Assembly (NCBI GenBank): GCA_030386875.1
Contig: CM059570.1
Location: forward strand, 31,611,422-31,675,421
Source of the DNA: Morinoia aosen
Lineage: Eukaryota; Arthropoda; Malacostraca; Amphipoda; Talitridae
Direction of reading: 5' to 3'
DNA length: 64,000 bases
Within the stretch, counting starts at the first letter, position 1. The number at the start of each line of letters is the position of its first letter. Shown in pieces: positions 62,001 through 63,943 of the stretch. Both the position numbers and the translations under genes were made by a program. The notes beneath the pieces are model-generated. The model did not search any database, was not told where the DNA came from, and worked only from the letters and a program-made list of their open reading frames with translations.

Positions 62001-62760
62001 ATGCATCCTCACGCATCCAACCAGCCACCAGCCGCACAACACACACGGATGTAAGCCCTCACGCATCCAACAAGCCCCCACCCGCACATCACACACGGAT
62101 GTATGCATCCTCACGCATCCAACCAGCCACCAGCCGCACAACACACACGGATGTAAGTCCTCACGCATCCAACAAGCCACCACCCGCACATCACACACGG
62201 ATGTAGGCAGCCTCACGCATCCAACCAGCCACCAGTCGCACAACACACACGGATGTAAGTCCTCACGCATCCAACAAGCCACCACCCGCACATCACACAC
62301 GGATGTAGGCATCCTCACGCATCCAACCAGCCACCAGCCGCACAACACACACGGATGTAAGCCCTCACGCGTCCAACAAGCCACCACCCGCACATCACAC
62401 ACGGATGTCGGCATCCTCACGCATCCAACCAGCCACCAGCCGCCCAACACACACGGATGTATGTCCTCACGCATCCAACAAGCCACCACCCGCACACCAC
62501 CCACAGATGCAGGCATCATCACGCATCCACCAAGCCACCACCCGCACAACACCCACAGATGCAGGCATTTAAGGTACCACCCGCACAACACCCACGGATG
62601 TATGCCTGGTGGGCCAGTATCTGGACCCGAGAGAGGTGGCAGCGCTGGCGGAGTCGCAGCACGAGCTCCTGAGGGTAGATGGAGAACCTGGCCGAGCACC
62701 AGCCCCGCGCGCCCGGCCCCTGCAGCAGCAGCTCCTGCGCCTTGCTGGCCGCGTCCTCAC
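11473..62760 (-). CDS. CEP104: CEP104-like centrosome/cilium-tip protein; 18 joined exons, 5' end incomplete
   Basis: Spliced gene joined from 18 exons: 62760-62596, 60176-59956, 56922-56691, 52023-51812, 48668-48301, 31346-31232, 28637-28528, 27858-27739, 26346-26209, 24658-24518, 22698-22485, 21424-21312, 19070-18920, 17248-17130, 16188-16043, 15422-15321, 13407-12649 and 11624-11473. The frame stays open over 3578 bases: two bases of a split codon, 1191 codons, then TGA. CEP104 family features seen: jelly-roll-type N-terminus, coiled coil, proline-rich linker ending YDERTLPAL, TOG domain, zinc fingers with CIFCG, LTRCSHCKQVVEI and CPLCHEN, and a tail ending ARKTYARRN. Known CEP104 proteins sit at the distal centriole and ciliary tip, bind tubulin through TOG, and contact EB1 and CP110; that role is inferred here by homology. 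Human CEP104 is about 925 residues; the excess lies mainly in linkers and exon 18. The start codon is not in the joined model. Exons 13-14 are the least certain part. Confidence 0.93.
11625..12648 (-). other. CEP104 intron 18, no further feature
   Basis: AT-rich. A short run of ttcactatatttcactaca-like repeats lies at about 12325-12415. Nothing else recognised. Confidence 0.7.
12649..13407 (-). CDS. CEP104: CEP104 exon 18: last zinc finger plus expanded heptad-repeat tail
   Basis: Codes residues 889-1141 plus one base. Begins AAKPPALANHCPLCHEN, the strongly conserved last CEP104 finger; candidate ligands are C899, C902, H916 and C924. Then follows a tail about 200 residues longer than expected, with about 13 copies of a 7-residue GRVTDGH-type repeat (21-bp units) and a Ser/Gly/Arg/Asp-rich end. 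Acceptor tttccaacag|CTGCTA. The open frame runs on to a stop at 12611, but the strong donor CTCATA|gtgagt at 12649 joins in phase to exon 19. Confidence 0.92.
12965..13236 (-). repeat. 21-bp coding minisatellite in exon 18
   Basis: About 13 tandem 21-bp units with substitutions only and no indels, so frame is kept. Each encodes a GRVTDGH-like heptad. The antisense strand is also open, because 21 is a multiple of 3. Confidence 0.95.
13408..14559 (-). other. CEP104 intron 17, 5'-distal half
   Basis: No gene recognised. A direct duplication of about 85 bp is seen at 14134-14303 (gaaacatcaaataat ... ttctttctctttgac ... gacctcaatagaaa in both copies). Confidence 0.65.
14560..15320 (-). repeat. 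degenerate ~120-bp repeats anchored at the exon 17 donor
   Basis: About six diverged units, each with agctcatgccttcat-like and gcattaaagat-like blocks (plus strand). The unit nearest the exon starts at the real donor gtacgg; the next unit has gtacctgaacaaactc at the same place, matching gtacgg...ttcaactc. Confidence 0.8.
15321..15422 (-). CDS. CEP104: CEP104 exon 17: second zinc-finger module
   Basis: Codes residues 855-888 plus one base. CDECGDYRRCERCTEAVHRK and EWRSHTSSLACT match the family C-x5-CxRC-EA...E...H...C pattern. Candidate ligands: C857, C860, C866, C869, H881, C887. Acceptor taactcag|ACGACT, donor TGTACAG|gtacgg, phase 1. Copies of this acceptor are tandemly repeated upstream (15423-15660). 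Confidence 0.95.
15423..15660 (-). repeat. ~90-bp repeats carrying copies of the exon 17 acceptor
   Basis: The exon 17 edge (minus strand ag|ACGACTGCG) recurs twice: ctag|ACGACTGCGATGAG with the copy starting at 15510, and cccag|ACGACTGCGG at about 15604. Spacing 88-94 bp. Each copy holds an AG and 9-15 bases of exon-like sequence. Confidence 0.9.
15640..15850 (+). mobile_element. TTAA-type MITE, copy 1 (diverged)
   Basis: Shares ttgactgcg at its start, then aaattcaa, ccttcatttag, ttaagtatttat, aaaattgagtt and ggtcagcagca in the same order as the copy at 30910. Right end is not well defined. Confidence 0.65.
16043..16188 (-). CDS. CEP104: CEP104 exon 16: first zinc-finger module
   Basis: Codes residues 806-854 plus one base. 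TCIFCG, GLDLHYWRSCPLLTRCSHCK and QVVEIASLSQHL reproduce the CEP104 zinc-finger signature. Candidate zinc ligands are C808, C811, H826, C831, C837, C840 and H852. Acceptor ggggggcag|GACTTG, donor CTTGTTG|gtgagt, phase 1. Confidence 0.97.
16199..16365 (-). repeat. 32-bp minisatellite at the exon 16 acceptor
   Basis: Five units of gttcaatctcagaggatgga plus acgttgaaaaaa. The array begins within about 12 bases of the acceptor, so the pyrimidine-tract region upstream of exon 16 is itself the first unit. Confidence 0.93.
16846..17081 (+). mobile_element. TTAA-type MITE, copy 2
   Basis: Begins ttaacacgttacctgtgacg and ends gtcaagtgactcaa; internal blocks (ccttcatttagtttt, ttaagtatttatgaaaattg, ggtcagcagca, ccccactgtgacca) match the other copies. 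Same orientation as 30910. Confidence 0.8.
17130..17248 (-). CDS. CEP104: CEP104 exon 15: acidic/Ser-Pro linker before zinc fingers
   Basis: Codes residues 767-805 plus two bases: DLREDEDEMQTLGQ, then a Ser/Pro/Thr-rich piece, then SLDMEEEK. Acceptor aaccctcag|GATCTG. The reading frame runs into TAA unless it is spliced at GAGAA|gtaata; the remaining AA plus the first G of exon 16 makes Lys and leads straight into TCIFCG. Confidence 0.85.
17249..18019 (-). other. CEP104 intron 14 sequence, nothing recognised
   Basis: AT-rich, no coding signal, repeat or RNA gene recognised. Confidence 0.6.
18020..18360 (+). repeat. dispersed repeat family B, copy 1
   Basis: Shares with 49020-49345 and 57945-58260 the ordered blocks gcctccc, gaggaaagaagaaggcac, aacagtaagct, aagaaagaagttcatgaaac, acagcagtgaac, aaaaagatggtcctta and ctcagctcggg. 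No ORF, no clear terminal repeats. Class unknown. Partial copies lie near 24995-25090, 52740-52900 and 59040-59220. Confidence 0.8.
18430..18919 (-). repeat. degenerate ~125-bp repeats anchored at the exon 14 donor
   Basis: About four units with shared gagcaaat..cgaagagagaac, cagtaaaaac, aaagcgctt and cgaccagc blocks. The exon-proximal unit starts at the real donor CTAAG|gtgcga; other units have CTAAGtgctttc or CTAAAgcgcttt in that position. Confidence 0.78.
18920..19070 (-). CDS. CEP104: CEP104 exon 14: CAG-rich linker (frame provisional)
   Basis: Codes residues 716-766 as a Ser/Gly/Asn-rich segment ending QVPHISVTPDGG...INSSK in the phase-consistent frame. Acceptor gctccacag|CGGCGG, donor TCTAAG|gtgcga, phase 0. 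In another frame the CAG run reads QQQQQQLRQQLQREQQQQRR, a coiled-coil-like stretch of the kind human CEP104 has here, but that frame meets a TGA before the donor; it would need the internal donor CAG|gtgccc and different neighbours. Confidence 0.6.
19082..20345 (-). repeat. 53-bp minisatellite abutting the exon 14 acceptor
   Basis: Unit ttctggcgttagcgtgaatt / tgcttattttctcattgttg / ctattgcacaaca. About 16 regular 53-bp units, then three longer (~92-bp) composite units next to the exon. The acceptor region reads GCCAGAATTTTGTGCtccacag, against GCCAGAATGTTGTGCaatag in the units, so the acceptor lies in a modified unit. Confidence 0.95.
20346..21311 (-). other. CEP104 intron 13, non-repeat part
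   Basis: AT-rich, no coding signal or RNA gene recognised between the exon 13 donor and the 53-bp array. Confidence 0.65.
21312..21424 (-). CDS. CEP104: CEP104 exon 13: variable linker (frame provisional)
   Basis: Codes residues 679-715 plus two bases in the only frame that both follows exon 12 (phase 0) and avoids a stop when joined to exon 14. Product is low-complexity (ATTPRGRTATVSGG...). Acceptor gtgagcag|AGAGCC, donor GCCTG|gtgagg. A second open frame (PPQSQEGSVNSGRAEP) looks equally natural but would need an extra exon to fit the phases. Confidence 0.6.
21436..21835 (-). repeat. 30-bp minisatellite upstream of exon 13
   Basis: About 13 units of gagcagaccacagatacgaa plus tacagacgat. 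Array starts about 12 bases from the exon 13 acceptor. All frames stay open because 30 is a multiple of 3, creating false ORFs on both strands. Confidence 0.95.
21836..22484 (-). other. CEP104 intron 12, non-repeat part
   Basis: No gene recognised; short ggaatcctt-type repeats at about 22200-22330. Confidence 0.6.
22485..22698 (-). CDS. CEP104: CEP104 exon 12: last TOG HEAT repeat
   Basis: Codes residues 607-678. GFTARQLAEFGLSAVQHPGS and ARKNVLFRNLFEQLDLIDA match the family GFT...FxxxAxxH / RxNxLFxxLFxxFxxIDG pattern closely. Acceptor tctgtgcag|AGGCTT, donor GCCAAG|gtgaca, phase 0. Confidence 0.96.
22702..22985 (-). repeat. ~19-bp minisatellite at the exon 12 acceptor
   Basis: About 14 units like gtgtgtgggtacaatacaa. 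The first unit lies a few bases from the acceptor ctgtgcag. Confidence 0.9.
22992..23047 (+). repeat. (GT)n microsatellite
   Basis: Uninterrupted run of about 28 gt dinucleotides continuing the neighbouring gt-rich minisatellite. Confidence 0.98.
23393..23525. repeat. degenerate ~20-bp repeats
   Basis: Six to seven diverged units of the form attgtcatcaggggac (for example acaattgccatcaggggact). Intronic. Confidence 0.75.
23526..24179 (-). other. CEP104 intron 11, no further feature
   Basis: No coding signal recognised. The open frame on the plus strand at 23881-24189 has no recognisable domain. Confidence 0.55.
24180..24517 (-). repeat. ~165-bp degenerate repeats anchored at the exon 11 donor
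   Basis: Two full and one partial diverged unit sharing attaaattac, caaacgctt, gatgtcaaagttctgg and gtggc.catgct blocks. The real donor context tctcgctatgactgac (plus strand) recurs as tctcgcaatgactgac at about 24352-24367. Confidence 0.82.
24518..24658 (-). CDS. CEP104: CEP104 exon 11: TOG domain, less conserved
   Basis: Codes residues 560-606 plus two bases. GSIGAELSKPISHTVHPRSA aligns by position with the CEP104 segment ahead of the GFT motif, but identity is low. Support comes mainly from phase: acceptor gttgcag|AGGGTG and donor GACAC|gtcagt give a 1+138+2 exon that joins exons 10 and 12 exactly, and length is near that expected. Internal AGs could be alternative acceptors (ccaatcag|CCACAC, gctgtgcag|AGCCAA), also in frame. 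Confidence 0.75.
24670..24920 (-). repeat. degenerate ~60-bp repeats upstream of exon 11
   Basis: Four to five diverged units containing tcattatcacagtgacg and tcgtgcgcttag / tcgtgcgctaag. Array begins next to the exon 11 acceptor. Confidence 0.78.
25380..25607 (-). mobile_element. TTAA-type MITE, copy 3
   Basis: Reverse orientation to 30910. Left end gtaacactttgacagcg, right end cgcagttaacgcgttaa; inner blocks gacctgcagccac, ctcaattttcat and aaatgaaggg shared with 40168. Confidence 0.82.
25915..26208 (-). repeat. degenerate repeats of the exon 10 3' edge
   Basis: Three diverged copies of the exon/intron border. One (26040-26140) keeps gggtgagcatctcagtgagg, against ggtgagcatctcagtgatgg in the real exon, and a gt at the position of the donor (tacgtgagttgcc against aag|gtaagaggcc on the minus strand). 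Confidence 0.82.
26209..26346 (-). CDS. CEP104: CEP104 exon 10: TOG domain
   Basis: Codes residues 514-559 plus two bases. LDQVLPDLLSKTADNAVRTQ then AVATITEMLTF matches a TOG HEAT repeat (xxxIPxLLxRxGDxxxRxR...A). Acceptor cgtccccag|AGTGTC, donor ACAAG|gtaaga, phase 2. Degenerate copies of this exon's 3' edge lie in the following intron. Confidence 0.94.
26347..27104 (-). other. CEP104 intron 9 part, nothing recognised
   Basis: AT-rich sequence with no coding or repeat signal seen. Confidence 0.6.
27105..27170. repeat. 14-bp short tandem repeat
   Basis: Five units of gtgagcatcctagg. Intronic. The gtgagcatc core resembles exon 10's 3' region (ggtgagcatctcag). Confidence 0.9.
27500..27690 (-). 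repeat. ~90-bp direct duplication downstream of exon 9
   Basis: Two diverged units sharing caatgg.acgatg.aaaa, tttattgta / ttttactgta and tatcaact / aaatcaact blocks. Confidence 0.7.
27739..27858 (-). CDS. CEP104: CEP104 exon 9: TOG domain
   Basis: Codes residues 474-513 plus two bases. LSRAAVFLIQKGVRDKVFSV and AQLACATLSLLLSHFF match CEP104's LRASVFLVRRAIKDKV helix pair. Acceptor gtgtgcag|GTTGTC, donor AATAG|gtcaga, phase 2. Confidence 0.95.
27940..28140 (-). mobile_element. tRNA-derived SINE
   Basis: Minus strand begins gcggtcaccgtggtcaagtg; an A-box-like tggtcaagtgg is followed about 50 bases on by a B-box-like cagttcaaatccc, then a non-tRNA body and a short AT-rich 3' part. Length about 200 bp fits a SINE; the head does not fold as a full tRNA gene with a normal end. 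It lies in intron 8. Confidence 0.8.
28260..28527 (-). repeat. minisatellite built from the exon 8 donor
   Basis: Units of 16 or 32 bp: cgtatctctacgtgcacgta and tctcaacttgaa. The intron starts AG|gcaagtggagatacgtgcac, and array units read ttcaagttgagatacgtgca on the minus strand, so the donor segment is the repeating unit. About 15 short units. Confidence 0.92.
28528..28637 (-). CDS. CEP104: CEP104 exon 8: TOG helix, GC donor
   Basis: Codes residues 438-473 plus two bases. VDRFYSKNYSDKEAGLLLLQ matches the CEP104 stretch Y-K-W-Y-R-E-A-L-L at the first TOG HEAT repeat. Acceptor follows a CA/TG-rich tract, gtgtgcag|GTGGAC. The only GT near the end (CAA|gtgg) gives the wrong phase; using AG|gcaagt, the classic GC-AG donor consensus, restores the frame into exon 9. 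Confidence 0.88.
28638..28710 (-). repeat. duplication of the exon 8 acceptor within a CA-rich tract
   Basis: The acceptor gtgtgcag|GTGGACCG recurs about 40 bases upstream as tggcag|GTGGACTG, with the same CA/TG tract and acaatga end. Confidence 0.85.
29035..29955. repeat. 25-bp minisatellite with 100-bp higher-order unit
   Basis: Monomer taattccttgtctttactga plus about 5 bases. Four monomer types (ending tgaat, cgaat, ttaat, ctgaaa) recur in fixed order every 100 bp: taattccttgcctt starts at 29181, 29281, 29381, 29481 and 29581. Lies in intron 7. Confidence 0.96.
29956..30909 (-). other. CEP104 intron 7 part, nothing recognised
   Basis: AT-rich, no coding or RNA signal seen. Confidence 0.6.
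30910..31140 (+). mobile_element. TTAA-type MITE, copy 4 (best-preserved ends)
   Basis: 231 bp with perfect 16-bp inverted ends: ttaacactttgactgc at 30910-30925 and gcagtcaaagtgttaa at 31125-31140. TTAA at both tips suggests a piggyBac-type target site; the class is inference, and no transposase is present. Confidence 0.88.
31232..31346 (-). CDS. CEP104: CEP104 exon 7: entry to TOG domain
   Basis: Codes residues 399-437. Reads MTEAERKDAALPILVFGAPM, equivalent to the LTEKxLREAxxAIxVFG helix opening the CEP104 TOG domain. Acceptor cccccacag|CCGTGT, donor CCCATG|gtgggt, phase 0. Confidence 0.93.
31415..31615. repeat. short degenerate repeats upstream of exon 7
   Basis: Three to four diverged copies of gaggtctaccacactatagc-like sequence, ending in a short ttaggttaggtta run. 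Confidence 0.7.
31616..34870 (-). other. CEP104 intron 6, 3' part: no feature seen
   Basis: AT-rich, with an (aaaat) run at about 32255. Small open frames on both strands lack recognisable domains and splice context. Confidence 0.55.
34871..34975. mobile_element. small foldback element, copy 1
   Basis: Ends gagcctagctttttcaccgg and gcaaaagtaaaactgag, related to the ends at 45207 and 51098. About 105 bp. Confidence 0.65.
35708..35992. mobile_element. ~285-bp inverted-repeat element
   Basis: Imperfect inverted ends of about 30 bp: cacagtagaggaaacagggt on the left and, on the opposite strand, cacggtagaggaaaaaaggt on the right. No coding capacity; probably a non-autonomous DNA element. Confidence 0.65.
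35993..36989 (-). other. CEP104 intron 6, nothing recognised
   Basis: AT-rich; short actaaaggacgatacac repeat near 36545-36600. Otherwise nothing seen. Confidence 0.55.
36990..37222 (-). mobile_element. TTAA-type MITE, copy 5 (diverged)
   Basis: Reverse orientation: attgaccgcaacg, ccaccggtgg, gaccgaccggcagtcac, then ttgaatttgagttgaatatt and tgaacttgttgtaccc, in the same order as 40168. Confidence 0.7.
37223..38104 (-). other. CEP104 intron 6, nothing recognised
   Basis: No gene or repeat recognised before the 37-bp array. Confidence 0.55.
38105..39728. repeat. 37-bp minisatellite, about 43 units
   Basis: Unit ctacagcagttcagctgcag plus atgtacactgccccacc. The first five units are a variant with ctgtgcagctgcagatgtgc. 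The unit has no stop in any plus-strand frame, and 37 is not a multiple of 3, so all three frames stay open for hundreds of codons; these are not genes. Confidence 0.97.
39729..40167 (-). other. CEP104 intron 6, nothing recognised
   Basis: AT-rich spacer between the 37-bp array and the next MITE. Confidence 0.55.
40168..40395 (-). mobile_element. TTAA-type MITE, copy 6
   Basis: Reverse orientation; ttaactcattgtctgcgacc at the left, cgcagttaaagtgttaa at the right, 228 bp. Inner blocks gaccgacctgcagtcac and ttaaatttgagttgaata are shared with other copies. Confidence 0.85.
40396..45206 (-). other. CEP104 intron 6, long AT-rich stretch
   Basis: No supported gene apart from the weak cassette-exon candidate at 44552-44602. 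No RNA gene or array recognised. Confidence 0.5.
44552..44602 (-). CDS. candidate cassette exon inside intron 6
   Basis: A 51-base GC-rich island: acceptor-like aataaag|ATTACTG and a strong donor GCCTG|gtgagt. If inserted between exons 6 and 7 it keeps frame (1+48+2 bases) and reads LLRAKIFRLKHHCTAA. I see no counterpart in CEP104, the pyrimidine tract is weak, and frame fit has a one-in-three chance of being accidental. Confidence 0.22.
45207..45315. mobile_element. small foldback element, copy 2
   Basis: Ends ccagtctaactttatcgccg and ctaaaaagttaggctgg form inverted repeats; 109 bp. Confidence 0.75.
45930..46335. repeat. degenerate ~58-bp repeats
   Basis: Six to seven diverged units sharing atggactcagaaaggaacag and acatcagtggtgcctac blocks. 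Intronic. Confidence 0.85.
46868..47090. mobile_element. 223-bp foldback element
   Basis: Arms of about 88 bp (46868-46955 and 47003-47090) are nearly perfect inverted repeats, from aattataaataaaa at the tips to cgtttcgacc at the loop; the loop is about 47 bp. A foldback or MITE; its transcript would form a long hairpin within the CEP104 pre-mRNA. Confidence 0.9.
47091..48079 (-). other. CEP104 intron 6, 5' part
   Basis: AT-rich; a (aaat) run at 47775-47815. Nothing else recognised. Confidence 0.55.
48080..48275 (-). repeat. ~37-bp repeats just downstream of exon 6
   Basis: Five units like acgatccaatcgatggggct plus acctcattgtttt. Array ends about 25 bases inside intron 6. Confidence 0.88.
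48301..48668 (-). CDS. CEP104: CEP104 exon 6: proline-rich linker
   Basis: Codes residues 277-398 plus two bases. Mostly Pro, Ser and Thr (for example PPPSPPRPYSPPPPVPKKTP), probably disordered. The 3' end reads SYDERTLPALK, equivalent to the family YDERPLPAI motif just before the TOG region, which anchors the assignment. Acceptor cccgcag|AGACTG, donor AAACA|gtgagt, phase 2. A 17-kb intron follows. Confidence 0.92.
49020..49345 (+). repeat. dispersed repeat family B, copy 2
   Basis: Same block order as 18020-18360: gtttaagccttcc, aacagtaagttgagaaagaa, caagacagcaatgaaccgaa, aaggaaggcc, tctcgggacc. No ORF. Confidence 0.8.
49346..50109 (-). other. CEP104 intron 5 sequence
   Basis: Contains diverged short repeats around 49650-49800 (gatacaagtctcgtatctca-like). 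A tagggtgtcccgaaaac stretch near 49578 resembles a DNA-transposon end. No gene seen. Confidence 0.5.
50110..50480. repeat. degenerate short tandem repeats
   Basis: Many copies of cggatactatttggagatac with variable spacing (about 22-45 bp), some as tatatactattgt. Confidence 0.85.
50481..51097 (-). other. CEP104 intron 5 sequence
   Basis: Contains a diverged duplication around 50830-50990 (gagtcatgaagtttttgttc / gagtgactcgtaaagttttt). Nothing coding. Confidence 0.5.
51098..51205. mobile_element. small foldback element, copy 3
   Basis: Inverted ends cccagtctaactttttcgcc and ggcgaaaaaggtaaactggg; 108 bp with an inner second inverted repeat around gcatgcat. Confidence 0.85.
51310..51598. repeat. 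19-bp minisatellite
   Basis: About 15 near-identical units of gattcgacgtacttaaaaa. Its homogeneity suggests recent expansion. About 215 bases inside intron 5 from the exon 5 donor. Confidence 0.97.
51812..52023 (-). CDS. CEP104: CEP104 exon 5: central coiled coil
   Basis: Codes residues 206-276. The sequence is a charged helix, for example LEYARRLQRAAELLKTAGER followed by LGKFEIEKRLAL and DFDKAKRKSQLI, matching CEP104's coiled coil with its paired YDYAKKLK / DYDLAKEKK repeats. Acceptor gacccag|ACGACAG; donor AAAGGG|gtgagt, phase 0. Confidence 0.96.
52024..55498 (-). other. CEP104 intron 4, mostly unrecognised
   Basis: AT-rich, with a partial family B copy at about 52740-52900. No supported gene or RNA. 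Confidence 0.55.
55499..56340 (-). repeat. 51-bp minisatellite in intron 4
   Basis: About 16 units: actacggcggtgattagaga / aagttgcaatcttacataaa / tcttacataaa. Stop-free in one minus-strand frame because 51 is a multiple of 3. Confidence 0.96.
56345..56690 (-). repeat. ~92-bp degenerate copies of the exon 4 donor region
   Basis: The exon end GCTGCCAAAAAAG|gtgatg recurs as GCTGCTAAAATAAG|gtaaca (about 56422), and as GGCTCCAAAAATGG|gtaatg (56598); a weaker copy TTTTCAAAACA|gttagt lies near 56504. Each copy has about 25 bases of exon-like sequence upstream of a gt. Confidence 0.87.
56691..56922 (-). CDS. CEP104: CEP104 exon 4: end of N-terminal domain and acidic/proline loop
   Basis: Codes residues 129-205 plus one base. 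Starts VALVAVNVLGNE, the strand that follows FNQ in CEP104, then a low-complexity loop rich in Asp, Asn, Gly and Pro, then HDLAFSMYVDTEVTAVLQQL, matching the family DLAFDMY-D-EV helix. Acceptor tacggcag|GTGGCG, donor AAAAAAG|gtgatg, phase 1 at the end. Confidence 0.95.
56923..57330 (-). repeat. degenerate repeats at the exon 4 acceptor
   Basis: Five to six diverged units of about 65-75 bp with ttgtctacacatgacgtacg and gttaacactcacatac blocks, beginning right at the acceptor. Confidence 0.78.
57331..57944 (-). other. CEP104 intron 3 part, nothing recognised
   Basis: No coding, RNA or repeat signal recognised. Confidence 0.55.
57945..58260 (+). repeat. dispersed repeat family B, copy 3
   Basis: Blocks caaggctccctaaccgc, ggaaagaaggaggcact, aaaaatggtccttaacaaag, aaaaggaaggcctatc and agctcggga, in the same order as the other copies. 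No ORF. Confidence 0.8.
58261..59714 (-). other. CEP104 intron 3 part
   Basis: AT-rich; a partial family B-like segment near 59040-59220. No gene seen. Confidence 0.55.
59715..59915 (-). repeat. ~28-bp minisatellite near the exon 3 donor
   Basis: Seven units like actctcatccattcacacac plus tcgagtgt, ending about 35 bases from the donor. Confidence 0.93.
59956..60176 (-). CDS. CEP104: CEP104 exon 3: N-terminal domain, ARELKSV motif
   Basis: Codes residues 55-128. Contains FTALGYINLSSN and KARELKSVNVDCTGTFLKI, then YVNKLNKFNQ; the ARELKSV-VD-G-FLK pattern is the most conserved stretch of the CEP104 N-terminal domain. Acceptor ccttacag|CCGAAC, donor AATCAG|gtacgt. The split proline codon (C|CC) joins exon 2 in frame; exon ends in phase 0. 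Confidence 0.95.
60177..60640 (-). repeat. ~85-bp minisatellite abutting the exon 3 acceptor
   Basis: Five units with gaatggatcgtggtgcctta, aagtatagagaaaaaggcag and aaagtcaaagtatcgctgga. The acceptor context (aaggtcaaagtatatagtg on the plus strand) is the first, diverged unit; the middle units are nearly identical. Confidence 0.92.
60641..61074 (-). other. CEP104 intron 2, non-repeat part
   Basis: AT-rich; may hold further decayed units of the 85-bp repeat. Nothing else seen. Confidence 0.55.
61075..62595 (-). repeat. 51-bp (102-bp dimer) minisatellite built from the exon 2 donor
   Basis: About 30 monomers in alternating A/B pairs; ggatgtatgc recurs 102 bp apart (61689, 61791). Type A units hold GCATACATCCgtgtgtgatg on the minus strand, a copy of the real border GCATACATCC|gtgggtgttg, followed by the same tgcggg. 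The array touches the donor. Confidence 0.95.
62596..62760 (-). CDS. CEP104: CEP104 exon 2: start of N-terminal jelly-roll-type domain
   Basis: Codes residues 1-54 plus one base. Typical family run GWCSARFSIYPQELVLRLRQ followed by VQILAHQAYI, as in the N-terminal domain of CEP104. Acceptor is tgtgcag|GTGAGG and donor is CATCC|gtgggtg; ends in phase 1. Very GC-rich compared with the flanking introns. The donor abuts a tandem array whose units repeat the exon end (see 61075-62595). Confidence 0.9.
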
Positions 62761-62804
62761 CTGCACACCGCCGTCATCAGTTGGTGTTAGGTTGTGCTCT
62801 ACTG

Positions 62805-63690
62805 TGATGGACTTTTTTGAAATGTTGGACTTGACAATAAGTTAAAAATGTTGGACTACAATGTTAGATTTGTTGTTGAAAATGTTGGACTGCAATGTAA
62901 GACTTGTAGTTGAAAATGTTGGACTACAATGTTAGATTTGTTGTTGAAAATGTTGGACTGCAATGTAAGACTTGTAGTTGAAAATGTTGGACTACAATAT
63001 TAGATTTTTTGTTGAAAATGTTGGACTGCAATGTAAGACTTGTTGAAAATGTTGGACTACAATGTTAGATTTGTTGTTGAAAATGTTGGACTGCAATGTA
63101 AGACTTGTTGAAAATGTTGGACTGCAATGTTAGACTTGTTGTTAGAAATGTTAGGCGTGACAATAAGTTCAAAATGTTGGACTGCAATGTTAGATTTGTT
63201 GTTGAAAATGTTGGACTGCAATGTAAGACTTGATGTTGAAAATGTTGGACTACAATGTTAGATTTGTTGTTGAAAATGTTGGACTGCAATGTAAGACTTG
63301 ATGTTGAAAATGTTGGACTACAATGTTAGATTTGTTGTTGAAAATGTTGGACTGCAATGTTAGACTTGTTGTTAGAAATGTTTGGCTTGACAATAAGTTC
63401 AAAGTGTTGGACTACAATGTTTGACTTACTGTTGAAAATGTTGGGCTACAATTTTAGACTTACTGTTGAAAATGTTGGACTTAAGTATAAGGTAAAAATG
63501 TTGGACTTAACACTAAGTTAAAAATATTGAACCACAATCTTAAACTTGTTGTTAGAAATGTTGGACTTGACAATAAGTTAAAAATGTTGGAATACAATGT
63601 TAGCTTTACGGTTGAAAATGTTATACTTAACACTTAGTCAAAAATGTCGGACTGCAATATTAGACTTTTAGTTAAAAATGCTGGAACATG
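62805..63690 (-). repeat. 34-bp minisatellite in intron 1
   Basis: About 25 units of gttggactgcaatgtaagac plus ttgtagttgaaaat, decaying towards the right. Many units read ttacattgcag|TCC on the minus strand, an acceptor-like motif. Confidence 0.93.
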
Positions 63691-63943
63691 TTAGACTTAT
63701 TCGTTCCAGCGGGCGTACAATTTAAATATTCGTGCAACTTTTTTTAGAATACAATGTACGAAGTGCCTGCGTGAGACAGGAAAACTGGAGGAGTTTTCCT
63801 CCATTTTTGTTTAAGAGACCTTCGTGGAGGAGTTGTGAACTGAAGAATGAACTACGCGAAAAAAATCAAGAACACGAGTAGCTGTATGTGACTTCGAAGC
63901 CTAAGGAAATGAGAAGAAATGCGAAGTTTGAACATATCTCCCA

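Noticed and set aside
61722..62699. 325-codon minus-strand frame with Trp/Cys-rich repeats, and a 171-codon plus-strand frame
   Set aside because: Product of the 51/102-bp array, whose length is a multiple of 3; only the end near 62600-62699 overlaps a real exon, and in a different frame.
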